Positions 1-10,643 of a stretch of DNA of 64,000 bases are shown here, one piece after another. Made by a program: the position numbers and the translations under genes. The notes under the pieces are model-generated. The model did no database searches and had not been told where the DNA came from. It saw only the letters and a list, made by a program, of their open reading frames with translations. Position 1 is the stretch's first letter, and every line of letters starts with the position of its first letter. The DNA is taken from contig JAYMGJ010000596.1 of NCBI GenBank assembly GCA_037178675.1, positions 1-64,000 on the forward strand, read 5' to 3'. Source of the stretch: Scleroderma bovista (taxonomy: Eukaryota > Basidiomycota > Agaricomycetes > Boletales > Sclerodermataceae).

Positions 1-1421
1 ATATTGCTCTACGAACTTCCACATATGACACCGGTTCCCAAGCGATATCGTCAGGTTGGTCATGTTCAAGGTCGGTGGGCTCTGCATGTATGGGTGGGGG
101 GGGTTGGAACAGTGTACTACGGAGGGCGTTGCACTTGTCTTCATGCGAAATGCTGCGGGTAGGCCTTGGCCGGGACTGATGGGGGGGAAGGGTATTGGCG
201 GATACCTTTAGGCCACTTTGTGAACACCCATATGTCATCTGGTGTCGCCTTTTCTAGCTCGTCATTGATCCACTTTCTCTTGGCTGCCTTCGTCAGTCGT
301 TTTAGTCTATTTTTAGTCCTCTGGATCAGAGCCTGAGTCTCCGCGTGTTCTTCGTCAGCTATTCCAAGGAAAATTTGCGCGGACCTTCTCAGGTCGCGCA
401 GGAACTCATATGCTTGAGTCAGCTCAGGCGTCCACCACGGGCATGCCCGTATACTGTCTTTGCGCTTGGGTATGTGCGCCTCCATGGCGGCTTGTAGGGC
501 GCCGTGCAGCTCTAGTGCTGCGATATCAAGGGTTTGCACGGATGGCCTTTCGTCATGCAGTCCTCCGAAGGCCCACGCACGGTCTTCAACTTCCGACTGG
601 TACACCGACTTCCACTTCTTCGGTGTGTCCTCATCCAGGTTTCTCCACCGGAACCTTTGGGCTGTGACATTGTCCAGCGCTACTGCTCCACGATCCATCT
701 TCCATGTCAGCGGGTAGTGATCAGATCCATGTGCTAACTCAGGTGCGATCCTCCATTCAAAGACGGAGTTGGTTTCGAGCGCAGCATTGTTGGCGAATGT
801 GAGGTCAAGGACCGACATGGCCCTGCCGCAGTGTGATAGAAACGTGGGTGATCCTTTGTCGTTGCACATGGTCATGTGGTTGCCCACCAACCACTCTACG
901 AGTGCCTCGGCTCTGGGGTCGGGGCGCGGTTCGTCTATGGCCCAAAGGGGGTGGTGCATGTTGAGGTCACCAGAGACAACTACCAGGAGGTTCTCTGGGA
1001 GGGTGACGTTACGGAGGTGGTCTGCAGACCAGCTGTTGCGATCATCACCAGCCCGTTGGTTGTAAACATTCACCACGAGCGTGGGGGGATTTGGTGGCTG
1101 GTCAACCTGTAATATTTGTATATCAGCGTCCGATACTAGGTCAGAGCGGAGTGTGACATGGAAATCATCCCTGTGCCTATAGTAGGCCATTGTCCGTGGG
1201 GTGAGGTCTTCCGGGATGGGTTGAAGTGGTAGTATTGGGTTCCAGCCGCTTAGTGCTACTGGGCCACGTTGTCCATTGCCTATAAAACCAAACCAAGGTT
1301 CAGTTAAAAGAATTATATCAAACGAGTTTACCGTTGCATTTAAGATGGCATGGCAGACTGAATTGCTCCGATTTGCGTTGAGTTGTAGGATATTGATGGG
1401 CTTGGTATGTTGTCTCCTCAT
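1..1421 (-). pseudogene. LINE ORF2, endonuclease (EEP) domain, frameshifted
   Basis: The open frame from the ATG at 1421 to a stop at 141 encodes 426 residues of an endonuclease/exonuclease/phosphatase domain, the enzyme that nicks target DNA to prime reverse transcription. Visible landmarks are NILQLNANRS at the N-terminus, the metal-binding LLTEPW motif, VVSGDLNMHHPLW in the middle and GSDHYPLTW near the end, matching LINE endonucleases. The frame then breaks: past the run of seven G at 181-187 (C on the coding strand) coding continues in another frame to the window edge (for example ISHEDKCNALR). A single-base change in that homopolymer explains the stop, so this copy of ORF2 is probably dead. 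Its start overlaps the ORF1 stop by four bases. Confidence 0.8.
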
Positions 1422-3097
1422 AAGGGTATGGTATGGGTGGCGTTGTGGGTGTTGTTAGCAGTGGGAGTACTGTGATGTGGGCGGCCACCTTTGGAGGGGG
1501 TGCGGGTGGTGCCGGCATGAGCAATCCTTGTGGGACATTTTATGTTGTCAGCGGGGTGTGAACCAGCACAGTTGGCGCACTTGTTCAGTAGGTGGTTGCA
1601 ATCCTTTTGGTTGTCCCCAGACGGGGGACATTTGAGGCAGGCGTGGTTGTCTTCTGTGTGATTGCCGGTGCAGGTCCTGCATTTCGGGTCTTTGTTGCAT
1701 TTGATATGACCATACGCCCAGCAGTTTGTGCATTGTTTGATTGGTTTTGTGTCTTGGTAGCGGGAGAAGGATGCTAGTCTGCCGTACATTACTACTCTCC
1801 GTACATGATGCATGAGAAGCTCAACATCTTCCTGTGATGAGGTTGTTAGTACTACTGACGAGTGTGATTTCTCACGTAGTTGCTCCGGGCGGGTCAGCCA
1901 TCTTGCCTCCAAGATGGATATGGTGGCTAAGGATGGGTTGTTCGCTTGTAGCTCATGGAGTATCTCGTCTGAATGACGGCCCTGAAAATGGCTCAGTTCA
2001 ATGTCCTCATCAATGTCTGATTTACCCATGTCTACTCCGTTTAGTATCACTCTATGCCACTTTTTATCTGGGGTAGCGGTACATGTGATATCACTCTTGC
2101 CTGTGATGGCGGCCGCGATGACGTTCCCGAGGGGTTCCAGGTCTGTCGCATTGAAGTTGGGGTGGGATATTGCAATACAGTTACCTTTGTCATTCCATTT
2201 GACTGCGATGATACTGGCTTTGGCGCCGTGCTGCACTAGAGCCGCATTAGCTGCCTCCACCGCCTTCATACCTGTCAACCGGTCGTGGTCTAGTACTGTG
2301 GGGGGAATCTGTAATACAAGACGAGCTGGATGGTGGCGTTGCCAAGGGTTATTGGGTTGCAAAGGGGGTTGCACTGGCTTTGGGTTCCTTGCCACTGGGC
2401 TAGGGCGGAAGGTAGGACCTGTGGCGAAGACCTCTTTGGGCCTGGTTGGGCTTTGGGAGGGGGTTGGGTTGGGTGCCGCGCGTTTAAGATCTTCTACGTC
2501 TTTGGCCAGTTTTCTGATGGCAGATAAGATGTCGCCAGAAGGTCCCTGTTCGTCTGGTGATTTTTCCTTTGTGGTTCTGTGGTGTATCTCTTGTACGACA
2601 CTAAGCGTGCACTCCAGGATCACAGCGTGGATGGATAACTTGTTTAGAGTATCCGCAGCACTCTCAAGAGTTTTGTGCAATGATACAAGGAGTTCCGTTT
2701 GTGAGGGTGGTTCACCGTTGTTTGCAGTCTGGGGTAAGAGGTCAGTGTCATCACTCCAGTTGGGGATGGATGTACTAGTTGTAGCCCGTTCCTCCATTTC
2801 CTGGTCCACGTCCGAAGGCGTGTTAGGGTTGGGTGGGTGGGGCACTGCCTCTGATGTGGTAGGGGATCCGCGTCCGCTACTGGGGCTAGAGGGGGTTGGG
2901 TCTTTGCTGTGGGGAGGGGTAGGTCCCTCGATACGAGCGCGTTTACTGCGTTCGTGGTGGTTCGCAAGACTATTATTGCACTCCATCCTTACTGCCAATC
3001 GTCTGGACTTTCCCGTGGGAAAATTTTTCAGATGATGGTGGTAAAAGGTCAAGGTGCTCTTATAGAGAGAACGAGTATGAGTGCAAGATAATGGCAT
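1418..3097 (-). CDS. LINE ORF1, gag-like nucleic-acid-binding protein
   Basis: Single uninterrupted frame of 559 residues. The N-terminal third is low-complexity and rich in Pro, Ser and Thr. A region around residues 130-200 looks helical. The C-terminal region (about residues 453-520) contains three closely spaced cysteine-histidine clusters of CCHC zinc-knuckle type, starting CTNCWAYGH, CRTCTGNH and CANCAGSH. Such proteins coat the LINE RNA in the ribonucleoprotein used for transposition. The frame ends in an ATGA overlap with ORF2, which suggests termination-reinitiation. There are no internal stops, so this ORF could still be translated even though ORF2 is broken. Host function is not implied. 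Confidence 0.85.
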   Translation of the reverse strand: MPLSCTHTRSLYKSTLTFYHHHLKNFPTGKSRRLAVRMECNNSLANHHERSKRARIEGPTPPHSKDPTPSSPSSGRGSPTTSEAVPHPPNPNTPSDVDQEMEERATTSTSIPNWSDDTDLLPQTANNGEPPSQTELLVSLHKTLESAADTLNKLSIHAVILECTLSVVQEIHHRTTKEKSPDEQGPSGDILSAIRKLAKDVEDLKRAAPNPTPSQSPTRPKEVFATGPTFRPSPVARNPKPVQPPLQPNNPWQRHHPARLVLQIPPTVLDHDRLTGMKAVEAANAALVQHGAKASIIAVKWNDKGNCIAISHPNFNATDLEPLGNVIAAAITGKSDITCTATPDKKWHRVILNGVDMGKSDIDEDIELSHFQGRHSDEILHELQANNPSLATISILEARWLTRPEQLREKSHSSVVLTTSSQEDVELLMHHVRRVVMYGRLASFSRYQDTKPIKQCTNCWAYGHIKCNKDPKCRTCTGNHTEDNHACLKCPPSGDNQKDCNHLLNKCANCAGSHPADNIKCPTRIAHAGTTRTPSKGGRPHHSTPTANNTHNATHTIPL

Positions 3098-3290
3098 GGT
3101 TGGAGCTTAAGAAATAGTCGGCAAGGGGAAAACCAACCAACGTCACATGTGACATGACCACTATGGTTCCCGACATCAACCAAACAAACAAAGTGAAGGG
3201 TGGCGATGCGACGCAAACAGTTGTATAACTCGTCACCAGCAAGTTATAGAAATGGTATTGGGTGGTGCCGAGGGCAGTTGCGAGGGATAG

Positions 3291-3350
3291 AGATATATTG
3301 ACGACAGTTGAGAGGTATTGAGATATATTGACGACAGTTGAGAGGTATTG
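3291..3350. repeat. Tandem repeat, 30-bp unit, two full copies
   Basis: The unit starting agatatattgacgacag is present at 3291-3320 and repeated exactly at 3321-3350, followed by a partial third start (agatatag) and preceded by a degenerate copy. It lies about 200 bp upstream of the LINE ORF1 start codon, where a LINE 5' untranslated region is expected. Many LINEs carry tandem 5' UTR monomers with promoter activity, but that role is an inference here. Confidence 0.8.
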
Positions 3351-4849
3351 AGATATAGAGAGAAGGAATCTTAGTTGTAATGAGAAGTAACTTATCACCA
3401 CTGAGATGTTGAGTTGTATCAAGCGCAGCTGTGATATATAATTGGTTTTGAGGAGGTATCGGGGGGGTCGCTGTTTTAATGAGAGGCACCAAGATATATT
3501 ACTGACTCACAAGGTATCAAGAGGTATGGTACTAACTTGTTGTAACAAGCCACTGTGCTACATATTATGATGAGCTGGATATTTGATAACTGGTATGCTT
3601 AAAGGTCATCAAACCCTGTATCCGACTCATCACAGACATTACCTTCTGGTCTGTCCATCTCACCAAGTTGTGATTCTTCGCCTTTGGATTCATCTTTGGA
3701 GTCAAATCAGCTGTTGTGGGAAAGGTATCACTGTTTGAAATCTATATATACTGTCATAGTACTACTACACAACATCCTCAATGACGCCTGCACTACATAG
3801 TAGGTTGCATTGAAGGGATTTGAGCCAGTGGGCTGAATTAGGACCCTGACCCTCATCGGAGTATTGTGCCAAGTTCAATCTCCGCTTGGTCACCCCTAAC
3901 CTTCTACCCACACCATGTCTGGCATTGCCAGGCCTCACGAAACTTCTCGATTATGTCCTTCACATGTCTAGAGACAAGAGACAAGAAGATCCAAACTATT
4001 CATGCTGTGGTTTCAAGAGCAGTATTGCATTGTGCCAAATCACCCCTGAGGTGTAAGTGATCCCTTTTTTCCACCGCAGTCTTCTCATTGACTTATCATC
4101 ACTCACAGTCAGATGGAAAGGAATACTATCAACAACCATTATATGCCTTCATCTAGTGGATTTGGCCAGCTTCCTTTGGAGTCTGATTCTCTGGTAGTAG
4201 ACTGGTACTGCCCTTCGTTGGCAAGGTAAGTATCTTTATCTCGGGAGATTTACAATGGCAATGCCCCGTGCCTGTAACTGCATTTTACAATGCCGGCACA
4301 CAGGGGGGTCGAGCGGATAGACTTGTGACGAAGGCATGGGCGCGGAACGGAGGAGGTATGTATTAGTACGCTGCCCTTAGTACTACTAGTGCCAGTGGGT
4401 GACAGCACGCACGTGCGGGACAAGACGAGGGTGTGACACACTACTACATAGTATGTGAATTCTGGTGACTACTACGGTGGAACGGATGGCCTGCAATGGC
4501 CACCTAGCATTTCCTACTCGCTTCTAAAGATCTGACTCCTTTCTCCGTACTGGTGCAAAAAAAAGCAATGGTAAAACCTACTGTGACTCTTGTATCCCCC
4601 AATCCCCTGTCATGACCATACAGTGAGTGGTGCTCCTTTTCTTACCTTTCTCGGGGCTTGGAAAGATGTGTGGGCAGGCTGGTCAGTATCTCACGTAATG
4701 ATTGACCTTCCATCTTTCCGGGTGGCAGGATCTTCAATTCCGCTGGGTGACGAAAGCGCCCGGAGCGCTGGCATAAAGGCACCGCCGCACTGGTCATGTC
4801 TGCATTGAAAGTGGCCATTGTTATCTAGAAATAATGAAGACAGTGTATT
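3351..4849. other. No gene recognised
   Basis: About 1.5 kb between the LINE and the Gypsy fragment. Both strands contain only short frames without recognisable domains or convincing intron-exon structure. The sequence is moderately AT-rich with scattered gtagtacta-type runs. It may be older transposon debris. Confidence 0.5.
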
Positions 4850-5912
4850 ACGATTACAGTAGATTGAAGGTGCTGACCAAGGGCAGCGCTGAATGCCAGA
4901 TCCGCTCTGTCGACAGAGTAGTCCTACCGCCTGTATAGTAGCTACACCAGCCCCGCTCTTCCGCAAAGCACATAGTATCGACACAATGCACATGCCCAAG
5001 TCCCACGGGCTCTCATACATTGTGCAAGCTCGCTGCTCACTGTCTGCGTGGCCAGAATTCCGGATGCTTCGCACAGAAACAGGTCGCACCCTTGGCGCCT
5101 TCATTTTCGAAGAAATCCTCTGCCGTTGGGAAGGACTCGAAGAGATCGTCACCGATAATGGAACACCCTTCGTAGCCGCACTCGACTGGCTCGCGCAGAC
5201 ATACCACATCCGCCACATCCGCATCTCGGCTTACAATTCTCAGGCAAATGGCGTCGTCGAACGTTCCCATCGCACAATCCGCGATTCCCTCATCAAAGCT
5301 TGCAATGGTGACATCACACAATGGCCAACACTTGCGCATCACGTCTTCTGGGCAGATCGTGTCACCACACGGAAGTCCACCGGCCACTCTCCGTATTACA
5401 TGGCCCACGGCGTTGAGCCCCTCCTTCCATTTGACATAACTGAAGCCACATTTATGATTCCTGATATCTCTCAGCGCCTCGATACAGCTGACCTCATCGC
5501 CATCCGCGCCCGCCAGCTCGCCAAACGAGACGACGAACTTGCATCTATGCACGAACGACTTTTGAAGAGTCATTTCGCGTCCATCGCCGACTTCGAACGC
5601 CGATTCGCCACCACCATCTGTGACTTCGACTTCAAGCCCGGATCACTCGTCTTGGTCCTAAACAAGAAGGTTGAACCCGCATCCAATGCCAAGTGCAAGC
5701 CCCGCTACTTCGGACCCATGATTGTCGTCTCGCGCTCACAAAACGGATCATACCGCCTAGCCGAAATCGACGGCACGGTCTCAAGGCTCAAATTCGCCGC
5801 CTTTCGACTCATCCCATACTTCCCGCGGTCACACAAGACTCTCGAAGTAACTCAGTTCGTCAACACAGAAGACCTTGCCGGTGTTGCTCCCGAAGACGAA
5901 GAGATCAACTGA
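4850..5912 (+). pseudogene. Ty3/Gypsy pol fragment: integrase core and C-terminus
   Basis: The open frame 4893-5912 carries the integrase part of a Ty3/Gypsy polyprotein. Seen in order: SIDTMHMP with the first catalytic Asp (residue 30), IVTDNGTPF with the second Asp, and [10 protein letters not shown] with the catalytic Glu, followed by a C-terminal SH3-like tail ([22 protein letters not shown]). The frame just upstream (about 4890-4930, [12 protein letters not shown]) is displaced by a frameshift, and the zinc-binding HHCC region, reverse transcriptase, RNase H and protease are absent. This is therefore a 5'-truncated, inactive 3' fragment. The stop is followed by a purine-rich stretch and an LTR, as expected for the 3' end of such an element. 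Confidence 0.85.
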
Positions 5913-5941
5913 GGACAGTTGATATTTAAGTGAAGGGGAGG

Positions 5942-6522
5942 TGTAAGGAATTAACTTGATTTAGCTACGCAACTACGACATATTTTCGATCTACGAAACA
6001 CTTGAGAGGGCCCGGGCGTTGGTGAGGACGCCTACCGCGGACCTCGGGGTGAGTTATGGTCGGTACCGGGTAACTGGTATCGATCGTCCTGCGACCGGCA
6101 AGACCCACAAAGGGCAGGGCGGACGTATGTTATCTACGACGCACCGAAGCGGCCAGGTTAGATCCCGCGCCCTGTGTCCTGAGGCACGGCCCTCTCTGTG
6201 CTTTGACTACCCTTGTATTTTAGCTTTGACGTGTTCTTTGTACCTTAGATACATTGTCCGCTCGGGCGTCGAGCCACTCGCGCTTTGACGTCACCAGTAC
6301 TGTACTTAACCCGCCTGTAGCAGCTTCGAGCTGCAGCAATCCGATTCCCCCCAGTTCCGTATCTCACGTCCGAATCCTCAAGGCTAAGCAAGTCCGAACA
6401 AGTTTATCGTCGTATCTACAGTGTTCACCGTCCGAATTCCGAATCCCTCTCGTCTTCCATCTCTCATCTCCTTCTCACTCCCTTGTCCTCTCGAACAACC
6501 CGAACCCGCACCTTCCCCTACA
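5942..6522 (+). repeat. 3' LTR of the Ty3/Gypsy fragment
   Basis: A polypurine tract (aaggggaggtg, about 5932-5942) precedes TGTAAGGAATTAAC, a typical LTR start. The LTR most likely ends at CCCCTACA (6515-6522), giving matching TGTA/TACA ends and a length of about 580 bp. The sequence right after it aligns with the S28 gene promoter. A shorter alternative ends at GTCCGAACA (6400). No 5' LTR or target-site duplication can be paired because the element is truncated. Confidence 0.65.
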
Positions 6523-6762
6523 ATATCGACCACTGCGTGGAGGTCGGGGGTGCATTGATATTTGCCAGATCGCCTTTAGGCAAGTATGACGCTTGCTTTT
6601 GCTGTGGCTGTCCTTGCCGTTTACACGCTCTCACTACGACAACGGGCGATTCCTGTTGTTCCACCCATCAACGCGCCCAAAGGACCTGTTTATGCACAGA
6701 ATGGCACCGGACTCCCACCCTTGACTACCATATGTACATTTAATCAACTCAAAGACCACACA
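6523..6762 (+). pseudogene. Promoter and first-exon copy of the S28 peptidase gene
   Basis: This segment duplicates the start of the intact gene at 10.6 kb. Shared upstream sequence includes atcgaccactgcgtggaggt (6525 onward here, 10496 onward there). The reading frame from the ATG at 6586 repeats the N-terminus: a hydrophobic signal-like segment, then PPINAP, GPVYAQNG and FNQLKDHT. Similarity stops at about 6762, before the first intron of the parent, and the frame then runs into unrelated sequence. It has no catalytic region and cannot encode a peptidase. Its left border coincides with the end of the Gypsy LTR. Confidence 0.85.
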
Positions 6763-7096
6763 CTTTTGTTCCTAATCTCGTGTTTCTACGGTCTGAAACC
6801 ACTGATTAATAATACTTAAAGAGTCCACATCCTACTTTCCGTGCTGTTGTATTCCAAACCATATTTAGGGATAGCGCGTTGGGAACAGGTTGGTTTTCTG
6901 TAATGCGGTATGAGCACAAGAGGCATTGACACGAAGTTTTATAGACAACAAGGCTCAACATACGTGTCAAGCTAAGGCCTCAAGTGAAACACTGGACTAG
7001 GGGGTCTGGACATTATGGTAGACCTGGTGGTCAAGATAGCATCATTGCAATGTCAACGCAGAAGAACTTACCATAATATCATTCAACTGATGAGAA

Positions 7097-8685
7097 TCAA
7101 GGTTCGTTCTTATTATCCCCGCCACCGATGCGTGTATCCTCTTCATCCGGGTTGGAATCGCCTTCTCTGATTGTAGACAGGTGTTGGTTATCCGCCCTTG
7201 TGCCGTGTCGCATGTTGCAAGAGAGGGCACTCATCTGCCGGTCAACTTCCTCGCTCACGCCTGTTGTGCTGTAGACTGTTGGCTTCAGGCGACGTAAGTC
7301 GATCACCACTCTCTGGCCACAGATTGCAAGGACTGGTAAGGCCACGCTGTCAAATTGGTAGTAATTGAAGAGAAGGGACTGAAGGCATCACAATTCCATA
7401 CCCTGTGGATATAAATGACTTGGGGCTCTGGAAATCAAGTTGAGCCAAGGAAAGTTGTCTTGGTTAGATACCCTACGTACACCTCGATACACAGTCCTGA
7501 CAATCAAGATTACTAACACAACTTCTTCTCTTGGATGGACTCAGACTTACCAAGCAATGATGTACATGACATCGTGAAATACACTGACCTACAAATTATG
7601 AGAAAACCATTCCTTCACCACACGACTGTCTTACAAAATAGAACACCGAAACTAATAGAAGCACCTCAGTTTGAAGAAGGCAATCCCAGTCAAGCGCTTA
7701 CTATCTCTTACGAGCACCCGAATTAACAAGGGGGAACTATTTGGGGATGGCCCCCGATATGCCTGGAGACTGTACATGGCCATGCAGTACACCAGTGTGT
7801 CAAGGACCAAGCTAGCAAAATAAATGAACCACTAGTAAGCACTGTTGTCAGCTCTGTGATATTGGTGCAGGATACGAAGTGGCTCACTACATGATCTGCA
7901 GGACCTCAGTAAGGGACCTTTAAAATGAGAAATATGACTTCTATGACTTGCCTGGTATGGGTCGATGACAGATACCCGCAATGGGCTCTACTACAGAACA
8001 AAACATCTCAGTGTTCAGTCCATAACCCACACACAATTAACTTACTGTCCAAAACCTCCTCTTGGCGACTTGTAATTCCAGCTAAGACTGAGACGAATAC
8101 CGCAATGTAACCCACGACTACACTTTTTAGCACGTGCCGATTACCATCCCAGATTACCCATGTGCGCAAGAGAACTAGACCTGCTGAACTTCAACATGAA
8201 CAAAACAAAGGTGCAGTAGACTTACTGTGTGCAGATTCTAGAGAAAATAGCAAGTATATGCCAATAAATATCCCATAAACTCCACAAATCTGCAACCAAG
8301 ATTAGGTGAGCAATGCCGTGCCAATGTACACAGACCCACGTGTTGCCAAGCCCCAGCGAATAAACCTGATGCGTTGATTCCAACGATTGTTTGACCAAAG
8401 AGTGTCCCATAGCGACTCAACAAATAGGCAACCTTCATCGCTGTCCAAGGTGAGTTCCAGATATATTCAACCTGGGAGACGAAGAAAGCAGACTATATCA
8501 GTACTCTCATACGGCTCAGCGCTAAACTCACCTCGTCTTCAATGGTTAAAAAGTAATCGTACCAAAGAAGCGTGTACCCAACGGCCACGGAAATCCTACA
8601 GGACAGTTCATTCCATCAAGTTTATGCTGGCAATAAGAAAAACTGACCGCACTAGCCACTCGTCGTGCACATCGGCATCCACCAT
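7097..8685 (-). CDS. DUF6533-family multi-pass membrane protein, copy A
   Basis: Eleven-exon model, all junctions in frame: 8685-8648, 8595-8532, 8471-8340, 8289-8226, 8183-8046, 7990-7952, 7895-7888, 7831-7702, 7651-7635, 7588-7551, 7346-7097; 305 residues. The N-terminus has the DUF6533 signature (LLWYDYFLTIEDE, then EYIWNSPWTAMK), followed by several hydrophobic segments (LLFSLESAH, LLRTW, YFASLVLDTLVYCM) and a C-terminal LPVLAICGQR before a polar tail. The family is expanded in Agaricomycetes; its function is unknown. Two features are unusual: exon 7 is only 8 nt, and the intron before it starts with GC. Copies B and C share the structure, so these are recent duplicates. The N-terminal signature is firm; the middle exons are inference supported by agreement of three copies. 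Confidence 0.75.
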
Positions 8686-10643
8686 GATAATGCGATGTTG
8701 GACGTCTCAGAGGATTAAAAGTCATCCACCACATGACTTACATCGGCCTTTTTGAGTGAAACTGCCAATCTGCACAGGCAAAAAGCGTTTACATAACGGT
8801 CTCCTGTCGGCGGAGCCCTCCCATTGGCCTACAAGCGTTTTACAGCGTGTCACTTCCAAACAGAGGTTTCCTGGACTGCCCAAGTCCTGGGATAATTCGC
8901 AGATCATGATGGGCTGCCACGCTAAGCCGGACCCGTGACATGACTGATATACTTAACCCACGATCCCGGAGGTTTTGTTTCTACTACTATCACCTTGCTT
9001 GCAAGGTCTCTGTCACCCCAATATTTGATGTGTGCCTGCTATCGGCATTGCCAAATTTTGTCGCCAGCACGACACCCGCCGTTGCATCCACTGCACACTG
9101 GACCCCCGAACACCAAGCTCCCACTAGTAGAAAGAGACTCCGCCGGTCTGTGTCCGTTCCCCGACCTTCGCATCAATAGGTCTTATGATGACGGACCGTG
9201 CAATCAAATCGTTCCCTTCCTTTTTCAACACTAAACGTTCTGAAATCGAGTTTGGACAGACATGGGGGTTCACATGGCGGGTCGCAAGCACGCCAGGAGA
9301 AAGAAACGCTCGTGCAGTTGACCGCTTGCATCACGTGTAACAAGGATGTGCGACCAGCCTATGGGACTGTTATCCGGGTCGTTCATATCCGGAATACGAG
9401 GAAAGCCCAGGGCTTCACTTGCATCAGTGGAACTGAACGAATGGTGAGTGCAAAACCAAATCTAGGAGACTTACAGCTGGAGGTTGGAATAGAAGAAGCC
9501 GGTATTATGACGATTGCTCCGTTCTCCTGCGGCAAGGCTAAGTTAAAGGAAGGCACGGAAATGAATGAAATCCCCTTTCGTCCCATGTGCTCTTGGATTT
9601 GCATCGTACCATACCTTTTCCGACTTAGTGAAATAGGGCAATTGTGCTTCCGAACCCCACCCTTGCGCACCATTGCGTTTCCATCTATCATACTGACTGG
9701 CCGGACCACGAGTATAGAACATACGGTTGCTCCTCCCAGACCATTCCCTTGGAATATGTCAACAGGATAGCCAGTGACCAAGTCTGCGACGCTTTGTATT
9801 TTGGTTGCGAGCGGAGAGCTGTCAAAATTTGCGGAAAGGAATGGTACACGGGATCTGCTGGCCCATGTTCGATGAGAAGAATTCCAGTGTGTTCGGGGTT
9901 AGCGCTCGCGCTCAAGCTTCATTGTGATCTCTTGGAATGCCGACAATATTGTCGTCGCATTGTTGTCTGCCTTTCCGTTTCTCCCTGTCTTCCATCTTGT
10001 TTACCAATGCCCATGCTTGTGATGGATGTTTTTTTAACTGCCGCGTATTGTGTCCGACTGTTAAAGGAGATTACGTAACAAAGCATCAACCAAATCTATT
10101 CAGCCAATCTATTCTCTATTCTTGAGTCTACTATCTCCTCCGACGTGCCTATGATGACGGGGACTCGGGAGTCTGGGCACAGGAATAGAGAGTGTCTTGC
10201 ACTTTGTGGTTATCGGGTGCTCCGATGTGCCCGTCGTGTCTGTCACGATCTGCTCATAGTCAGTGACTTCCTGACTTGCATTTCCCGGATGTGAATACTG
10301 AAAGATACTGAACGGCTTCCAGCGTCCAAGATTGATTCGATGATCTGCCAACAATTTTCTCGGCTCTACCTGTTACGTTGAATGATGTCGCCCACGTCAT
10401 CTTAGCGAACCAAGTATGGTTTGGTCTAAACTTCGAGTTACATTACATACATATGTCCGGCTTTTTTTTTCTGTCACAGAAAAGCTGCATTGTATCGACC
10501 ACTGCGTGGAGGTCAAGTGCATTGATATTTAATTGCCTTTCATTAAGGCAGAGTAATCCCTCTCTCCCATTCACACTCGCTTACTTTTCCACTCTCTCCA
10601 AAGAATTCGCGTCCACTCGTTAACACTGGGCACGCCAGCAGGT
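8686..10643. other. No gene recognised; contains flanking promoters
   Basis: Two kilobases between DUF6533 copy A and the S28 gene. The first 250 bp resemble the upstream regions of copies B and C (ggacgtctcagaggat, cacgctaagccgg), so they were duplicated with the gene. The last 170 bp are the S28 promoter, also found at 6523-6585. A 190-codon frame at 9198-9770 has no recognisable domain and overlaps frames on the other strand; I do not call it a gene. Confidence 0.5.

Larger units (their letters stand above)
1..3097 (-). mobile_element. Non-LTR (LINE) retrotransposon, 3' part beyond window edge
   Basis: Two adjacent minus-strand reading frames have the layout of a non-LTR retrotransposon: a gag-like ORF1 with zinc knuckles (1418-3097), then an ORF2 that begins with an apurinic-type endonuclease domain (1421 downward). 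The reverse transcriptase part of ORF2 would lie left of base 1, so the element is cut by the window, not necessarily truncated in the genome. Its 5' untranslated region should lie just right of 3097, where a short tandem repeat sits. Clade assignment (Tad-like is plausible for a fungus) would need the missing reverse transcriptase. Confidence 0.85.

Noticed and set aside
2001..3035. 344-codon plus-strand open frame
   Set aside because: Exact antisense shadow of the LINE ORF1, whose zinc knuckles show the true strand.
9198..9770. 190-codon plus-strand open frame
   Set aside because: No recognisable domain, a long antisense frame covers the same DNA, and no neighbouring exons fit. Likely chance.
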